A DNA stretch of 64,000 nt from Marivita sp051251565 (GTDB lineage Bacteria; Pseudomonadota; Alphaproteobacteria; Rhodobacterales; Rhodobacteraceae): positions 186,001 through 250,000 of the forward strand of contig NZ_JBPOFB010000004.1 in assembly GCF_051251565.1 (NCBI RefSeq), in the 5' to 3' direction. Positions 46,688 through 55,419 of this stretch are shown piece by piece (the stretch's first letter is position 1; the number at the start of each line of letters is the position of its first letter). The translations under genes and the position numbers were made by a program. The notes beneath the pieces are model-generated. The model was not told where the DNA came from and ran no database searches. It was given only the letters and a program-made list of their open reading frames with translations.

Positions 46688-46702
46688 CTAACCTAAGGTT
46701 AA
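46688..46702. promoter_or_regulatory. CtrA-box-like site upstream of ctrA
   Basis: CTAA-CCTAAGG-TTAA differs at one base from the consensus TTAA-N7-TTAA. It includes the symmetric TAACCT-A-AGGTTA (46689-46701) and ends 52 bp before the ctrA start, as expected for autoregulation. Confidence 0.6.
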
Positions 46703-46754
46703 CCTTTTCTCGTCAATGTGGCTGAGCCGGACGTTGACATTGCGGAGAAACCAG

Positions 46755-47465
46755 ATGCGCGTACTCTTGGTCGAAGATGACCCGACCACTTCGAAAAGCA
46801 TCGAATTGATGTTGGGCAATGCCAATTTGAATGTCTATTCCACCGATCTGGGGGAAGAAGGCATCGATCTGGCCAAGCTGTACGACTACGATTTGATCCT
46901 GCTTGATCTCAACCTGCCCGATATGAACGGGTTCGAGGTTTTGCGACAATTGCGCCTTGCGCGGATCGAAACACCGATCCTGATCCTGTCGGGCAATGAT
47001 GCCAGCGAAGACAAGATCAAAGGCTTTGGGTTTGGGGCAGATGATTACCTGACAAAACCCTTCCACCGCGAAGAACTGATCGCGCGGATTCACGCGATCA
47101 TCCGACGGTCCAAGGGTCATTCGCAATCCATTATCCGCACGGGTAAGGTCGAAGTTAATCTTGATGCCAAGACGGTGCAGGTGGATGGGACAATTGTGCA
47201 TCTGACAGGCAAGGAATACCAGATGCTTGAACTGCTCAGCCTGCGCAAGGGCACAACCTTGACCAAGGAAATGTTCCTCAACCACCTTTACGGTGGCATG
47301 GATGAACCTGAACTCAAGATCATTGACGTGTTCATTTGCAAATTGCGCAAGAAACTGGCCGAAGCAACCGGCGATGGCAGCTATATCGAAACGGTCTGGG
47401 GACGTGGATACGTTCTGCGCGACCCGGATGTGGTTGAAGACGGTCGCATCGCCATCGGAGCATAG
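46755..47465 (+). CDS. ctrA: Cell-cycle response regulator CtrA
   Basis: OmpR-type response regulator of 236 residues controlling cell cycle, motility and, in Rhodobacterales, gene transfer agents. The receiver domain (about 1-120) has the acidic pocket EDD at 7-9, phosphoacceptor Asp51 (DLILLDLNLPDMNG) and the Lys of LTKPFH. The winged-helix domain (about 130-220) has CtrA signature segments GKEYQMLELL and KLRKKLAEATGDGSYIETVW. GGAGAAACCAG fixes the start at 46755. Confidence 0.97.
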   Translation: MRVLLVEDDPTTSKSIELMLGNANLNVYSTDLGEEGIDLAKLYDYDLILLDLNLPDMNGFEVLRQLRLARIETPILILSGNDASEDKIKGFGFGADDYLTKPFHREELIARIHAIIRRSKGHSQSIIRTGKVEVNLDAKTVQVDGTIVHLTGKEYQMLELLSLRKGTTLTKEMFLNHLYGGMDEPELKIIDVFICKLRKKLAEATGDGSYIETVWGRGYVLRDPDVVEDGRIAIGA

Positions 47466-47640
47466 CGCCGTTTTCCCCTCACCGCTCGCGGCAGGGATCC
47501 AGTAGCCTCCCCTATTGGGGCAAACACCCATTTCGACACGGGACGGCACTGGATCTGACGCCATATGTCGTTTCAAATCTGGACGCTGTGCGACCCCGGG
47601 CCTATCACTCTGTTCAGGATGCAAGGCCAATGGGGGGCAC

Positions 47641-49764
47641 ATGACAGAGCAGGTGATCGCGGTCGAAGATCTGTCAGAGGCGGATGCACGTTCCGAACTT
47701 GACCGCTTGGCGGCACTCTTGGGACGGGCGAACGCGGCCTATCACACGCAGGATGCCCCCGAGATATCGGACGCTGAGTATGACCACCTCAAGCGCCGCA
47801 ATGCCGAGATTGAGGCGCGCTTTCCCATCCTGAAACGTGCCGATAGCCCCAGTGATCAGGTCGGCGCGCCGGTGGCTGACGGGTTCACCAAGGTCGCGCA
47901 TGAAATCCGCATGATGTCGCTGTCGAACGCGTTCGAAGATGCAGACATCACCAGCTTTGACCAAAGCATTCGCCGCTATCTGGGTCTGTCGGACGATGCG
48001 CCGCTGGCCTATACGGCAGAGCCCAAGATCGATGGGCTGTCGCTGTCCCTTCGGTACGAGCGTGGCACATTGGTGCAGGCGGCAACACGCGGTGACGGGG
48101 CGGTGGGTGAAAACGTCACCGCAAATGCGCGCACGATTGACGACATTCCCCAAACCCTTACCGGCGCGCCCGATATCCTTGAGGTGCGCGGCGAAGTTTA
48201 CATGAGCCATGCAGACTTTGCCGCCCTGAATGACCGGCAAACGGCACGGGGCGGCAAGGCCTTTGCCAACCCGCGCAATGCCGCCGCCGGATCGCTTCGG
48301 CAACTGGATGCGGGCATCACCAAGGACCGGCCGCTTCGGTTCTTCGCGTATTCGTGGGGCGCGCTCAGCGAACCGCTTGCCGACACCCAGACCAACGCCA
48401 TTGCAAGGCTCAAGGCGTTGGGGTTCCAGACGAATCCGCTCACCAAACGCTGCGCCGGGCCGGATGATATGATCGCGCAGTACCGCCAGATCGAAGATCA
48501 GCGCGCGACGCTTGGCTATGACATTGACGGTGTGGTCTACAAAGTGGACGATCTTGGCTATCAGTCACGGCTGGGCTTTCGATCGACCACACCGCGTTGG
48601 GCGATCGCGCATAAATTCCCGGCGGAACTGGCGTGGACGCGGCTCGAATCCATCGACATTCAGGTCGGCCGCACCGGCGCGCTCAGCCCGGTGGCCCGGC
48701 TGACACCTGTCACCGTGGGGGGCGTGGTGGTGTCGAACGCGACGCTGCACAATGAAGACTATATCGCCGGACGTGATGCCACCGGCACGCCGATCCGGGG
48801 TGGCAAGGACATCCGCGTCGGCGACTGGGTGCAGGTCTATCGCGCGGGCGACGTGATCCCGAAAGTGGCGGATGTGGATCTTGATAAACGCCCAAACGGC
48901 ACCCAACCGTATGAATTCCCTAATCTTTGCCCGGAATGCGGGTCCGAGGCCATCCGCGAAGAAGGCGATGCAGTGCGCCGGTGCAGCGGTGGCCTGATCT
49001 GCCCCGCGCAGGCGGTGGAAAAGCTTAAACATTTTGTGTCGCGCGCCGCCTTCGACATCGAAGGTCTGGGCGCAAAGCAGGTGGAACAGTTCTACATTGA
49101 CGGCTGGGTCAAAGAACCCGCGGACATCTTCACCCTGCGCGACCGCTATGGCACTGGGATGCAACAGCTCAAGAACCGCGAAGGCTGGGGCGAAAAATCG
49201 GCGCAAAACCTGTTTGATGCCATCGACGAAAAGCGCAGCATCCCTCTCGGGCGGCTGATCTTTTCGCTGGGTATTCGCCATGTGGGCGAAGTGGTTGCGA
49301 ACCTTTTGGCACGGTCCTACGGCACATGGGACGCGTTCGAGACAGCCATTGACGCAGGGCATGATCCCGACGGCGACGCATGGGCCAACCTGATCGACAT
49401 TGATGGCATTGGCAAAGTCGTCGCCACTTCGCTTGTCTCAACCTTCGCGCAAGAGGCAGAACGCGCGTCGATCAACCGATTGGTCGTGCACTTGTCCGTG
49501 CAACACGCAGTGCGCCCACAAACCGAAGGCAGTCCTGTCGCGGGCAAAACCGTGGTTTTCACCGGGTCTCTGGAACGGATGACCCGGGCCGAGGCCAAAG
49601 CGCGGGCCGAGGCGTTGGGGGCCAAGGTGTCGGGGTCGGTGTCGGCCAAAACCGATCTGCTGGTCGCGGGGCCGGGCGCGGGGTCAAAGGAAACCAAGGC
49701 GCGTGATCTGGGGGTTGCCATCATCGACGAAGATGGTTGGTTTGACCTGATCGAGGGCGCATGA
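47641..49764 (+). CDS. ligA: NAD-dependent DNA ligase
   Basis: Seals nicks with NAD as cofactor, in replication and repair. The 707 residues contain the adenylation Lys129 in EPKIDG, the OB fold, a four-Cys zinc finger (CPECG to CPAQ, about 425-450), helix-hairpin-helix repeats, and a C-terminal BRCT domain (about 630-707). The gene begins at ATG 47641 after a GGGGGGC site. The stop overlaps recG by ATGA. The intergenic gap from ctrA (175 bp) shows nothing distinctive. Confidence 0.97.
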   Translation: MTEQVIAVEDLSEADARSELDRLAALLGRANAAYHTQDAPEISDAEYDHLKRRNAEIEARFPILKRADSPSDQVGAPVADGFTKVAHEIRMMSLSNAFEDADITSFDQSIRRYLGLSDDAPLAYTAEPKIDGLSLSLRYERGTLVQAATRGDGAVGENVTANARTIDDIPQTLTGAPDILEVRGEVYMSHADFAALNDRQTARGGKAFANPRNAAAGSLRQLDAGITKDRPLRFFAYSWGALSEPLADTQTNAIARLKALGFQTNPLTKRCAGPDDMIAQYRQIEDQRATLGYDIDGVVYKVDDLGYQSRLGFRSTTPRWAIAHKFPAELAWTRLESIDIQVGRTGALSPVARLTPVTVGGVVVSNATLHNEDYIAGRDATGTPIRGGKDIRVGDWVQVYRAGDVIPKVADVDLDKRPNGTQPYEFPNLCPECGSEAIREEGDAVRRCSGGLICPAQAVEKLKHFVSRAAFDIEGLGAKQVEQFYIDGWVKEPADIFTLRDRYGTGMQQLKNREGWGEKSAQNLFDAIDEKRSIPLGRLIFSLGIRHVGEVVANLLARSYGTWDAFETAIDAGHDPDGDAWANLIDIDGIGKVVATSLVSTFAQEAERASINRLVVHLSVQHAVRPQTEGSPVAGKTVVFTGSLERMTRAEAKARAEALGAKVSGSVSAKTDLLVAGPGAGSKETKARDLGVAIIDEDGWFDLIEGA

Positions 49765-51851
49765 CCGGCAGGCCGGAAATCCTGTTTCCGCTGTTCGGCG
49801 ATCTGGGCGGGCTCAAGGGGGTTGGCCCCAAAACTGCCGACACTCTGGGCCATATGGGAATCATGGCGCCGCGCGATCTGCTCTACACGCTGCCCCATTC
49901 CGTGGTGGATCGCCGCCTGAGGGACACGGTGCAAGGTGCTGATTTACCATCAACTTTAACGGTTGAGGTCGAGATCTGTGCGCACCGCCCGCCGCGCACC
50001 AAGGGCGGGGCATACCGCGTACAGGTCGAGGATGCGCAGATCGCGTTTCAGATCGTGTTCTTCCATGCGCGCGGCGATTATGTGTCGAAAATCCTGCCCT
50101 TTGGCGCGCGGCGCATCGTGTCGGGCAAGGTGGAGTTTTTCGATGGCATGGCGCAGATGGTGCATCCCGATCATGTGCTGATGCCCGACGAGGCGGCGAC
50201 CCTGCCAGAGTATGAACCGGTCTATCCGCTCACTGCGGGGGTGACGCAAAAGACGATGGTCAAGGCGGCGACCGATGCGCTGACGCGGGCCCCCGATCTG
50301 GCGGAATGGGTCGATCCCAGATTGATGGAGCGTGAAGACTGGCCAAGCTGGCGCGCCGCAATGGATATGGCCCACGCCCCCAAAGGTCTGGGCGCGCTGT
50401 CGCTGGACAGCCCGGCACGGCGGCGACTGGCTTATGATGAACTGATGGCGCATCAGCTGACACTTGCGTTGGCCCGTGCGCAGAAACGCGCCAAGCCCGG
50501 AGTTGAAACCTCTGGTAATGGCAAGCTGCGCCACAAGGTGATGACCGTGTTGCCCTACAGGCCGACGGACGCGCAGATGCGCAGCATTGACGAGATCACC
50601 GATGACATGGCCAGCCCGCACCGGATGAACCGCTTGCTTCAGGGCGATGTGGGGTCGGGCAAGACGCTTGTTGCGTTTATGGCGCTGCTCACAGCGGTCG
50701 AGGCAGGCGGGCAGGGTGTCATGATGGCCCCAACGGAAATCCTGGCGCGTCAACATCTTGAGGGGTTGCAACCTTTGGCCGAGGATGCGGGCGTTGTGCT
50801 TGAACTGCTCACCGGGCGCGACAAGGGGACCGAGAGAAAGGCGAAACTGGCTGCTCTTCAGCGTGGCGATATTCAGATCCTTGTAGGCACACATGCGGTG
50901 TTTCAAAAAGACGTGGAATTTGCCGATCTGCGGCTGGCGATCATCGACGAACAGCACCGGTTCGGGGTTCGTCAACGGTTGGAGCTGGGGCGCAAGGGGC
51001 AGGCGGTGGACGTGCTGGTCATGACCGCGACACCGATCCCACGCTCACTTGCATTGGCGCAATATGGCGATATGGATGTGTCTGTGTTGGACGAAAAGCC
51101 GCCCGGCCGTACGCCGGTCAAAACCGCGCTGTTGTCCAACGAACAGATGGACGGTGTTGTGGAGCGATTGCGGCAGGCGGTGGCAGAAGGGCGGCAAGCG
51201 TATTGGGTCTGTCCGCTGGTCGATGAAAGCGAAGTTTCGGACCTGACGTCGGCGGAAGAGCGGTTCAAACGCCTGCGCGCTCTTCTGGGCGAGGGGGTTG
51301 TGGGCCTCGTACACGGCCAGATGCCCCCTGCTGACAAGGACGCGGCGATGGCGCGGTTCGTGTCCGGGCAGACGGGCGTTCTGGTGGCGACCACGGTGAT
51401 CGAGGTTGGGGTCAATGTGCCCAATGCTTCGATTATGGTGATCGAACGCGCCGAAACGTTCGGTTTGGCGCAACTGCACCAGCTGCGGGGGCGGGTTGGG
51501 CGCGGGGCTGCGGCCTCGACCTGTTTGTTGCTCTACCAACCGCCGCTGGGGGAAACCGGATTGAAACGTCTGACCACCTTGCGCGAAACCGAAGACGGGT
51601 TTCGGATATCCGAGGTCGATCTTGAAATGCGCGGTGCGGGTGATGTTCTGGGCACGGTGCAATCGGGTTTGCCCCGGTTTCAGATCGCCGATCTGGAACG
51701 TCAGGCTAGCTTGATGGAGACAGCGCAAGACGACGCGCGCAAGCTGCTTTTGGATGATCCGGGCCTTGTGTCCGCACGCGGCCAGGCCGCGCGGGCGCTG
51801 TTGTACCTGATGAAGCAGGACCAGGCGATTCAGCTTATTTCGGTGGGTTAA
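49761..51851 (+). CDS. recG: ATP-dependent DNA helicase RecG
   Basis: Branch-migration helicase that reverses stalled forks. The 696 residues have an N-terminal wedge/OB domain (about 60-160), Walker A GDVGSGKT near 295, the DEQH box (DEQHRFGVRQR) near 395, motif VI QLRGRVGRG near 577, and the RecG C-terminal segment. Overlap of start with ligA stop (ATGA) suggests coupling. Terminates 18 bp before the LexA-box region. Confidence 0.97.
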   Translation: MTGRPEILFPLFGDLGGLKGVGPKTADTLGHMGIMAPRDLLYTLPHSVVDRRLRDTVQGADLPSTLTVEVEICAHRPPRTKGGAYRVQVEDAQIAFQIVFFHARGDYVSKILPFGARRIVSGKVEFFDGMAQMVHPDHVLMPDEAATLPEYEPVYPLTAGVTQKTMVKAATDALTRAPDLAEWVDPRLMEREDWPSWRAAMDMAHAPKGLGALSLDSPARRRLAYDELMAHQLTLALARAQKRAKPGVETSGNGKLRHKVMTVLPYRPTDAQMRSIDEITDDMASPHRMNRLLQGDVGSGKTLVAFMALLTAVEAGGQGVMMAPTEILARQHLEGLQPLAEDAGVVLELLTGRDKGTERKAKLAALQRGDIQILVGTHAVFQKDVEFADLRLAIIDEQHRFGVRQRLELGRKGQAVDVLVMTATPIPRSLALAQYGDMDVSVLDEKPPGRTPVKTALLSNEQMDGVVERLRQAVAEGRQAYWVCPLVDESEVSDLTSAEERFKRLRALLGEGVVGLVHGQMPPADKDAAMARFVSGQTGVLVATTVIEVGVNVPNASIMVIERAETFGLAQLHQLRGRVGRGAAASTCLLLYQPPLGETGLKRLTTLRETEDGFRISEVDLEMRGAGDVLGTVQSGLPRFQIADLERQASLMETAQDDARKLLLDDPGLVSARGQAARALLYLMKQDQAIQLISVG

Positions 51852-51869
51852 CCGCTTTTGTTCTCAAAT

Positions 51870-51884
51870 GTTCTCAAAAAGTTC
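51870..51884. promoter_or_regulatory. LexA (SOS) box
   Basis: GTTC-TCAAAAA-GTTC is an exact match to the alphaproteobacterial LexA consensus GTTC-N7-GTTC. A further GTTC lies ten bases upstream at 51860. The box ends 53 bp before the small ORF at 51938. Confidence 0.8.
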
Positions 51885-51937
51885 TTTACAAAACGTTTCC
51901 GATGTGAGAACAAAATAGCAACAAGGAGGACGTCATC

Positions 51938-52072
51938 ATGATGCAGCGGATCAAAACCTCGATCTCTTCGGCTAAGGCACTTACCAATACGGCGCTTCTT
52001 CAGGATGCGCTTGGTGCCATGTCTCTGGTCGTGATGCTGGTTGCAGCGCTGCACTTGCCGGTGCTTGTCTGA
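51938..52072 (+). CDS. Small SOS-associated membrane protein (44 residues)
   Basis: An ORF of 44 codons plus stop context (51938-52072), beginning MMQRIKTSISSAKALTNTAL and ending with a hydrophobic stretch from about residue 23 to 43 that can span the membrane once. AAGGAGGA precedes the ATG at good spacing (51923-51930). It sits behind an exact LexA box and before an intrinsic terminator, giving a complete promoter-to-terminator unit. The design resembles SidA of Caulobacter, a small SOS-induced division inhibitor, but no sequence similarity to it was seen, so function is inferred. Confidence 0.75.
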   Translation: MMQRIKTSISSAKALTNTALLQDALGAMSLVVMLVAALHLPVLV

Positions 52073-52195
52073 GTTTGTTTTCTGCCTGCGTGTTTGCCTG
52101 ACCGCTCAACTGCATCCTGTCCCAACGGATGCACCTGTCCCAGAAGGTTGCCTGCCTTCAGAGCTGCGACGGCCCCCAACGAACGCGCGACTTTG

Positions 52196-52229
52196 CCGCC
52201 GCCTTCTTTTGAAGTGCGGCGGTTTTTTT
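52196..52229 (+). terminator. Intrinsic terminator after the SOS small protein
   Basis: CCGCCGC-CTTC-TTTT-GAAG-T-GCGGCGG (52196-52222) followed by seven Ts (52223-52229). One unpaired T interrupts the stem. Between 52073 and 52195 no gene is seen. Confidence 0.85.
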
Positions 52230-52250
52230 ATCATCTGGTAAATTTCTGGG

Positions 52251-52703
52251 TTATGCCGATTGCGTTTGCACAAGCTGCGCCACGGCCTCGGATGCGGCGT
52301 CCAGTGTCAGCAAGATCGAAGCGTGACGGTTTTTGAATGCCACAGCCGGGCGCAACACCTCTAGCCCGTCAAACGGGGCGGAGGGGGTTGGGCCATCGTC
52401 CTTGAGCATGGCGCGCAAGTCGTCTCGGGCCTGTACGATTTGATCGGGCGTCGTGCCAAGGATGGCCCCGCCGACAACAGACGCAGCAGCCTGACCCAAA
52501 GCGCAGGCTTTGACGTCTTGGCCAAAGGCGCTGACCGTTCCGTTCGCAAGGTTCAGGTCCACGGTCACGGTTGACCCACACAACGGCGAGCGTTTCTTGA
52601 CCGTCGCGCCGGGTGCTGACAGCCGCCCGTGATGCGGGATGTCCGCCGCCAGTTCAAGGATGCGGCCAGAATAGAGTTTGATCAGATCGGTGTCGCCGGA
52701 CAT
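52251..52703 (-). CDS. Iron-sulfur cluster scaffold-like protein (NifU/SufU type)
   Basis: A 150-residue protein of the NifU N-terminal fold. Cysteines lie in SPLCGSTVTVDL near 42 and in KACALGQAAAS near 67, positions that match SufU/IscU ligands, with the third ligand position not clearly present. It may help build or transfer iron-sulfur clusters, for example for ispG or the Rieske protein, but no other suf/isc genes are here. ATG at 52703 follows a weak AAGGGAAAG site. Convergent with the SOS unit. Confidence 0.78.
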   Translation of the reverse strand: MSGDTDLIKLYSGRILELAADIPHHGRLSAPGATVKKRSPLCGSTVTVDLNLANGTVSAFGQDVKACALGQAAASVVGGAILGTTPDQIVQARDDLRAMLKDDGPTPSAPFDGLEVLRPAVAFKNRHASILLTLDAASEAVAQLVQTQSA

Positions 52704-52771
52704 GGCTTTCCCTTTTGCGGTTCCCTCCTTAGATAGGGGACCAAGCGGCGGATGCAAAAAGGTTTTTCCCC

Positions 52772-53134
52772 ATGAGCTTTGATCCTGCGACTTTGGTCTA
52801 TAATGACGCGGGCCTGATCCCTGCGATTGCACAGGATGCTGTCAGCGGCGAGGTGCTGATGATGGCATGGATGAACGCCGAGGCGGTTGCCAAGACCCTC
52901 GAGACCGGGCGCGTGACCTATTGGTCACGGTCGCGGGCGGCGTTTTGGGTCAAGGGCGAAAGTTCAGGCCATGTGCAAGCTTTGGTGGCGTTCCGGGTCG
53001 ATTGTGACCGCGATTGTCTTTTGGTGACGGTGAACCAGTCCGGGCCCGCCTGTCACACCAATCGGCGGTCGTGTTTTTACACCGAAGTTCAGAACGGCGC
53101 CGAGATTGAGATCATGGCACCTTTGCAGACGTAG
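52772..53134 (+). CDS. hisI: Phosphoribosyl-AMP cyclohydrolase
   Basis: Third step of histidine synthesis, opening the purine ring of PR-AMP. The 120 residues contain MMAWMNAEAV near 32, TYWSRSRAAFWVKGESSG near 49, and the zinc/metal residues VDCDRDCLL then RRSCFYT near 90-100. Short monofunctional form without the HisE domain. It is not in a his operon; the neighbours are unrelated. A dispersed repeat copy follows the stop. Confidence 0.95.
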   Translation: MSFDPATLVYNDAGLIPAIAQDAVSGEVLMMAWMNAEAVAKTLETGRVTYWSRSRAAFWVKGESSGHVQALVAFRVDCDRDCLLVTVNQSGPACHTNRRSCFYTEVQNGAEIEIMAPLQT

Positions 53135-53139
53135 ATTTT

Positions 53140-53161
53140 GCATATTTGAAAAAAGAAGAAG
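53140..53161. repeat. Dispersed intergenic repeat, copy 2
   Basis: GCATATTTGAAAAAAGAAGA (53140-53159, continuing AG) is the reverse complement of the start of copy 1 at 18987 with one difference. It lies in the 39-bp gap between converging hisI and gluQ. Confidence 0.75.
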
Positions 53162-53173
53162 CAAGGGATGGGA

Positions 53174-54019
53174 TTAAAGCCCGACCATGGCCCTGATGTC
53201 AGCCGGGGTTGCACCTTCGGCGCGGTAGAGCGCGATTGCGCGCGCATCGTCGCGTTTGGCCAGGCGTTTTCCGGCGGCGTCGCGGATCAGGCGGTGATGG
53301 TGATAAATCGGTGTGGGCAGGCCCAGAAGGGTTTGCAGCAGCACATGAATTGGCGTGGCACTGGCCAGGTCTTCGCCCCGGATCACATGGGTGATGCCTT
53401 GGGCGGCATCATCCACCACAACGCTCAGGTGGTAGGCGGCGGTTTTGGTGTCGCGCCGTGCGAGGACTACGTCCCCGATCTCTTGCTCCAGCTGCGCGCG
53501 GGTTAACCTTAATGCGGGGTGACAGCCGGTTTCGATGTATTGAGGGATGTCTTCGAGGCTGTTTAGGGCTTTGGCCATGTTCAGGCGCACCGCGTCGGTG
53601 TCTGTGCGGTCTTGCCACGCGCGGTGGCGGCAGATGCCGGGATAGACCAGACCATCCGGCCCGAGCAGCGGCGTGCCTTCTTGCGGGGCAGATACGGCGC
53701 GGCGTATGTCGCCTCGGGTGCAGGAGCAGGGGTAGAGCAGCCCCATGTCGCCCAGCTGCGTGATCGCCGCATCATAAGCGGCGGTGGTGTCGGACTGGCG
53801 CAGCACCGGCGTTTCCCATGTCAGGCCAAGCCACGCGAGATCATCATAGGTTTGAGCCTCAAACGCCGGTGTGCAGCGCGCCGCGTCGGTGTCTTCGATC
53901 CGCAGCAGGAACCTGCCTTGTACCGCGCGTGCCATATCAAACGCCAAAAGCGCAGAATAGGCATGGCCCAGATGCAAGGGGCCAGTCGGGCTCGGGGCAA
54001 ACCGGGTGATGAACGTCAC
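53174..54019 (-). CDS. gluQ: Glutamyl-queuosine tRNA(Asp) synthetase
   Basis: Attaches glutamate to queuosine in the anticodon of tRNA-Asp. The 281-residue protein is a truncated GluRS: HIGH motif as HLGHA in RFAPSPTGPLHLGHAYSA, KMSKS-like site as LAKRDDARAI near 255, and no anticodon-binding domain. The start is GTG at 54019, overlapping the trmFO stop by one base; a longer start would lie inside trmFO. Probably co-transcribed with trmFO. Confidence 0.9.
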   Translation of the reverse strand: MTFITRFAPSPTGPLHLGHAYSALLAFDMARAVQGRFLLRIEDTDAARCTPAFEAQTYDDLAWLGLTWETPVLRQSDTTAAYDAAITQLGDMGLLYPCSCTRGDIRRAVSAPQEGTPLLGPDGLVYPGICRHRAWQDRTDTDAVRLNMAKALNSLEDIPQYIETGCHPALRLTRAQLEQEIGDVVLARRDTKTAAYHLSVVVDDAAQGITHVIRGEDLASATPIHVLLQTLLGLPTPIYHHHRLIRDAAGKRLAKRDDARAIALYRAEGATPADIRAMVGL

Positions 54020-55383
54020 TATTCCGCTGCGGATTTTGCAGGTTCCTGTTCCGCGAGCCAGTCCGACCATGCCGCTTTGGCGCGGTCTGTATAGGCTTTG
54101 TAGCGGTCTTTGCGGCCACGGCGGCCGCCCTTGAGCCCGTCGACGGGGCGAAAGAGACCGAAATTGACGTTCATCGGCTGGAACGTCTTGGCGTCGGCCC
54201 CGCCGGTGATGTGGTGGATCAGCGCACCATGGGCGCTGTCATGGGGGACTGTCGGCATCGGCTGGCCGGTCATTTCGGCAGCCGCCATGCGCCCAGCCAA
54301 AAGACCCATGGCCGAGGATTCGACATACCCTTCGACCCCAGTGACCTGACCGGCAAAGCGGATATTGGGCTTTGAGCGCAGGCGCATCTGATCGTCGAGC
54401 AGCGTCGGGCTGTTGAGGAAGGTGTTGCGGTGGATGCCGCCAAGACGCGCAAAGCTTGCTTCTTCAAGGCCGGGTATTGTTTTGAAAACAGCAGCCTGCG
54501 CACCATACTTCATCTTTGTTTGAAAGCCGACAATATTGTAAAGTGTCCCCAGCGCGTTGTCGCGGCGCAGTTGCACGACCGCCCACGGCTTGACGTCAGG
54601 CGCATGTGGATTGGTCAGGCCAACAGGCTTCATCGGACCGTGGCGCAGGGTTTCGCGGCCACGTTCGGCCATCACTTCGATGGGCAGGCACCCGTCGAAA
54701 TAGCCAGCGGTTTCGCCTTCGTGGAATTCGGTCTTGTCGGCGGCCAGCAGCGCGTCGATGAAGGCGTCGTACTGCGCCTTGTCCATCGGGCAGTTGATAT
54801 AGGCGCGCTGTTCTTCCTCGGTCTCGCCCTTGTCATAGCGCGATTGCAGCCAGGCTTTGGACATGTCGATGCTGTCAAAATAGATGATGGGGGCGATAGC
54901 GTCGAAAAAGGCAAGCCGGTCCGTGCCTGTCTCGGTTTGGATCGCGTCCCCCAAGGCGGCACTGGTGAGCGGCCCGGTGGCGAAAATCCAATGGCCTTGA
55001 TCTGGTAGTTCCGTGACTTCTTCGTAGCTTACACGGATGTTTTGATGTGCATGCAGGCGGCGGGTGATGTCGGCGCTGAACGCGTCACGATCCACGGCCA
55101 ACGCACCCCCTGCGGGCAGGCGATGTTGGTGCGCGGTGTTGATGATCAAGCCGCCCGCTTCGCGCATTTCCCAATGCAACAGTCCGACTGCGTTTTGTTC
55201 GTGATCATCCGAGCGGAAGGAGTTGGAGCACACCATTTCGCCCAGATCACCTGTCTTGTGGGCGAAGGTTGCGACCTTGGGGCGCATTTCATGGATAACG
55301 ACCTGTATGCCGCGATGCGCGGCCTGCCAGGCTGCTTCGGACCCGGCCATTCCGCCGCCGACGATGTGGAGTTCTTGTGTCAT
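54019..55383 (-). CDS. trmFO: tRNA m5U54 methyltransferase, folate/FAD dependent
   Basis: Uses methylenetetrahydrofolate and FADH2 to methylate U54 in tRNA. The 454 residues begin with the dinucleotide-binding HIVGGGMAGSEAAWQAA motif and continue with HEMRPKVATFAHKTGDLGEMVCSNS(short form HKTGDLGEMVCSNS) region containing the conserved Cys. C-terminal NVNFGLFRP is typical. Overlaps gluQ. Confidence 0.95.
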   Translation of the reverse strand: MTQELHIVGGGMAGSEAAWQAAHRGIQVVIHEMRPKVATFAHKTGDLGEMVCSNSFRSDDHEQNAVGLLHWEMREAGGLIINTAHQHRLPAGGALAVDRDAFSADITRRLHAHQNIRVSYEEVTELPDQGHWIFATGPLTSAALGDAIQTETGTDRLAFFDAIAPIIYFDSIDMSKAWLQSRYDKGETEEEQRAYINCPMDKAQYDAFIDALLAADKTEFHEGETAGYFDGCLPIEVMAERGRETLRHGPMKPVGLTNPHAPDVKPWAVVQLRRDNALGTLYNIVGFQTKMKYGAQAAVFKTIPGLEEASFARLGGIHRNTFLNSPTLLDDQMRLRSKPNIRFAGQVTGVEGYVESSAMGLLAGRMAAAEMTGQPMPTVPHDSAHGALIHHITGGADAKTFQPMNVNFGLFRPVDGLKGGRRGRKDRYKAYTDRAKAAWSDWLAEQEPAKSAAE

Positions 55384-55419
55384 GGGGTGCCTGTAATCCG
55401 TTGGGGGGAGTTTGTCACG

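Noticed and set aside
51860..51873. GTTC-N6-GTTC just upstream of the LexA box
   Set aside because: Spacing is one base short of the LexA consensus; only the second pair (51870-51884) was called.
51848..52054. Minus-strand open frame opposite the SOS small protein
   Set aside because: Overlaps the LexA box and the small protein; Arg/Lys/His-rich with no ribosome site.
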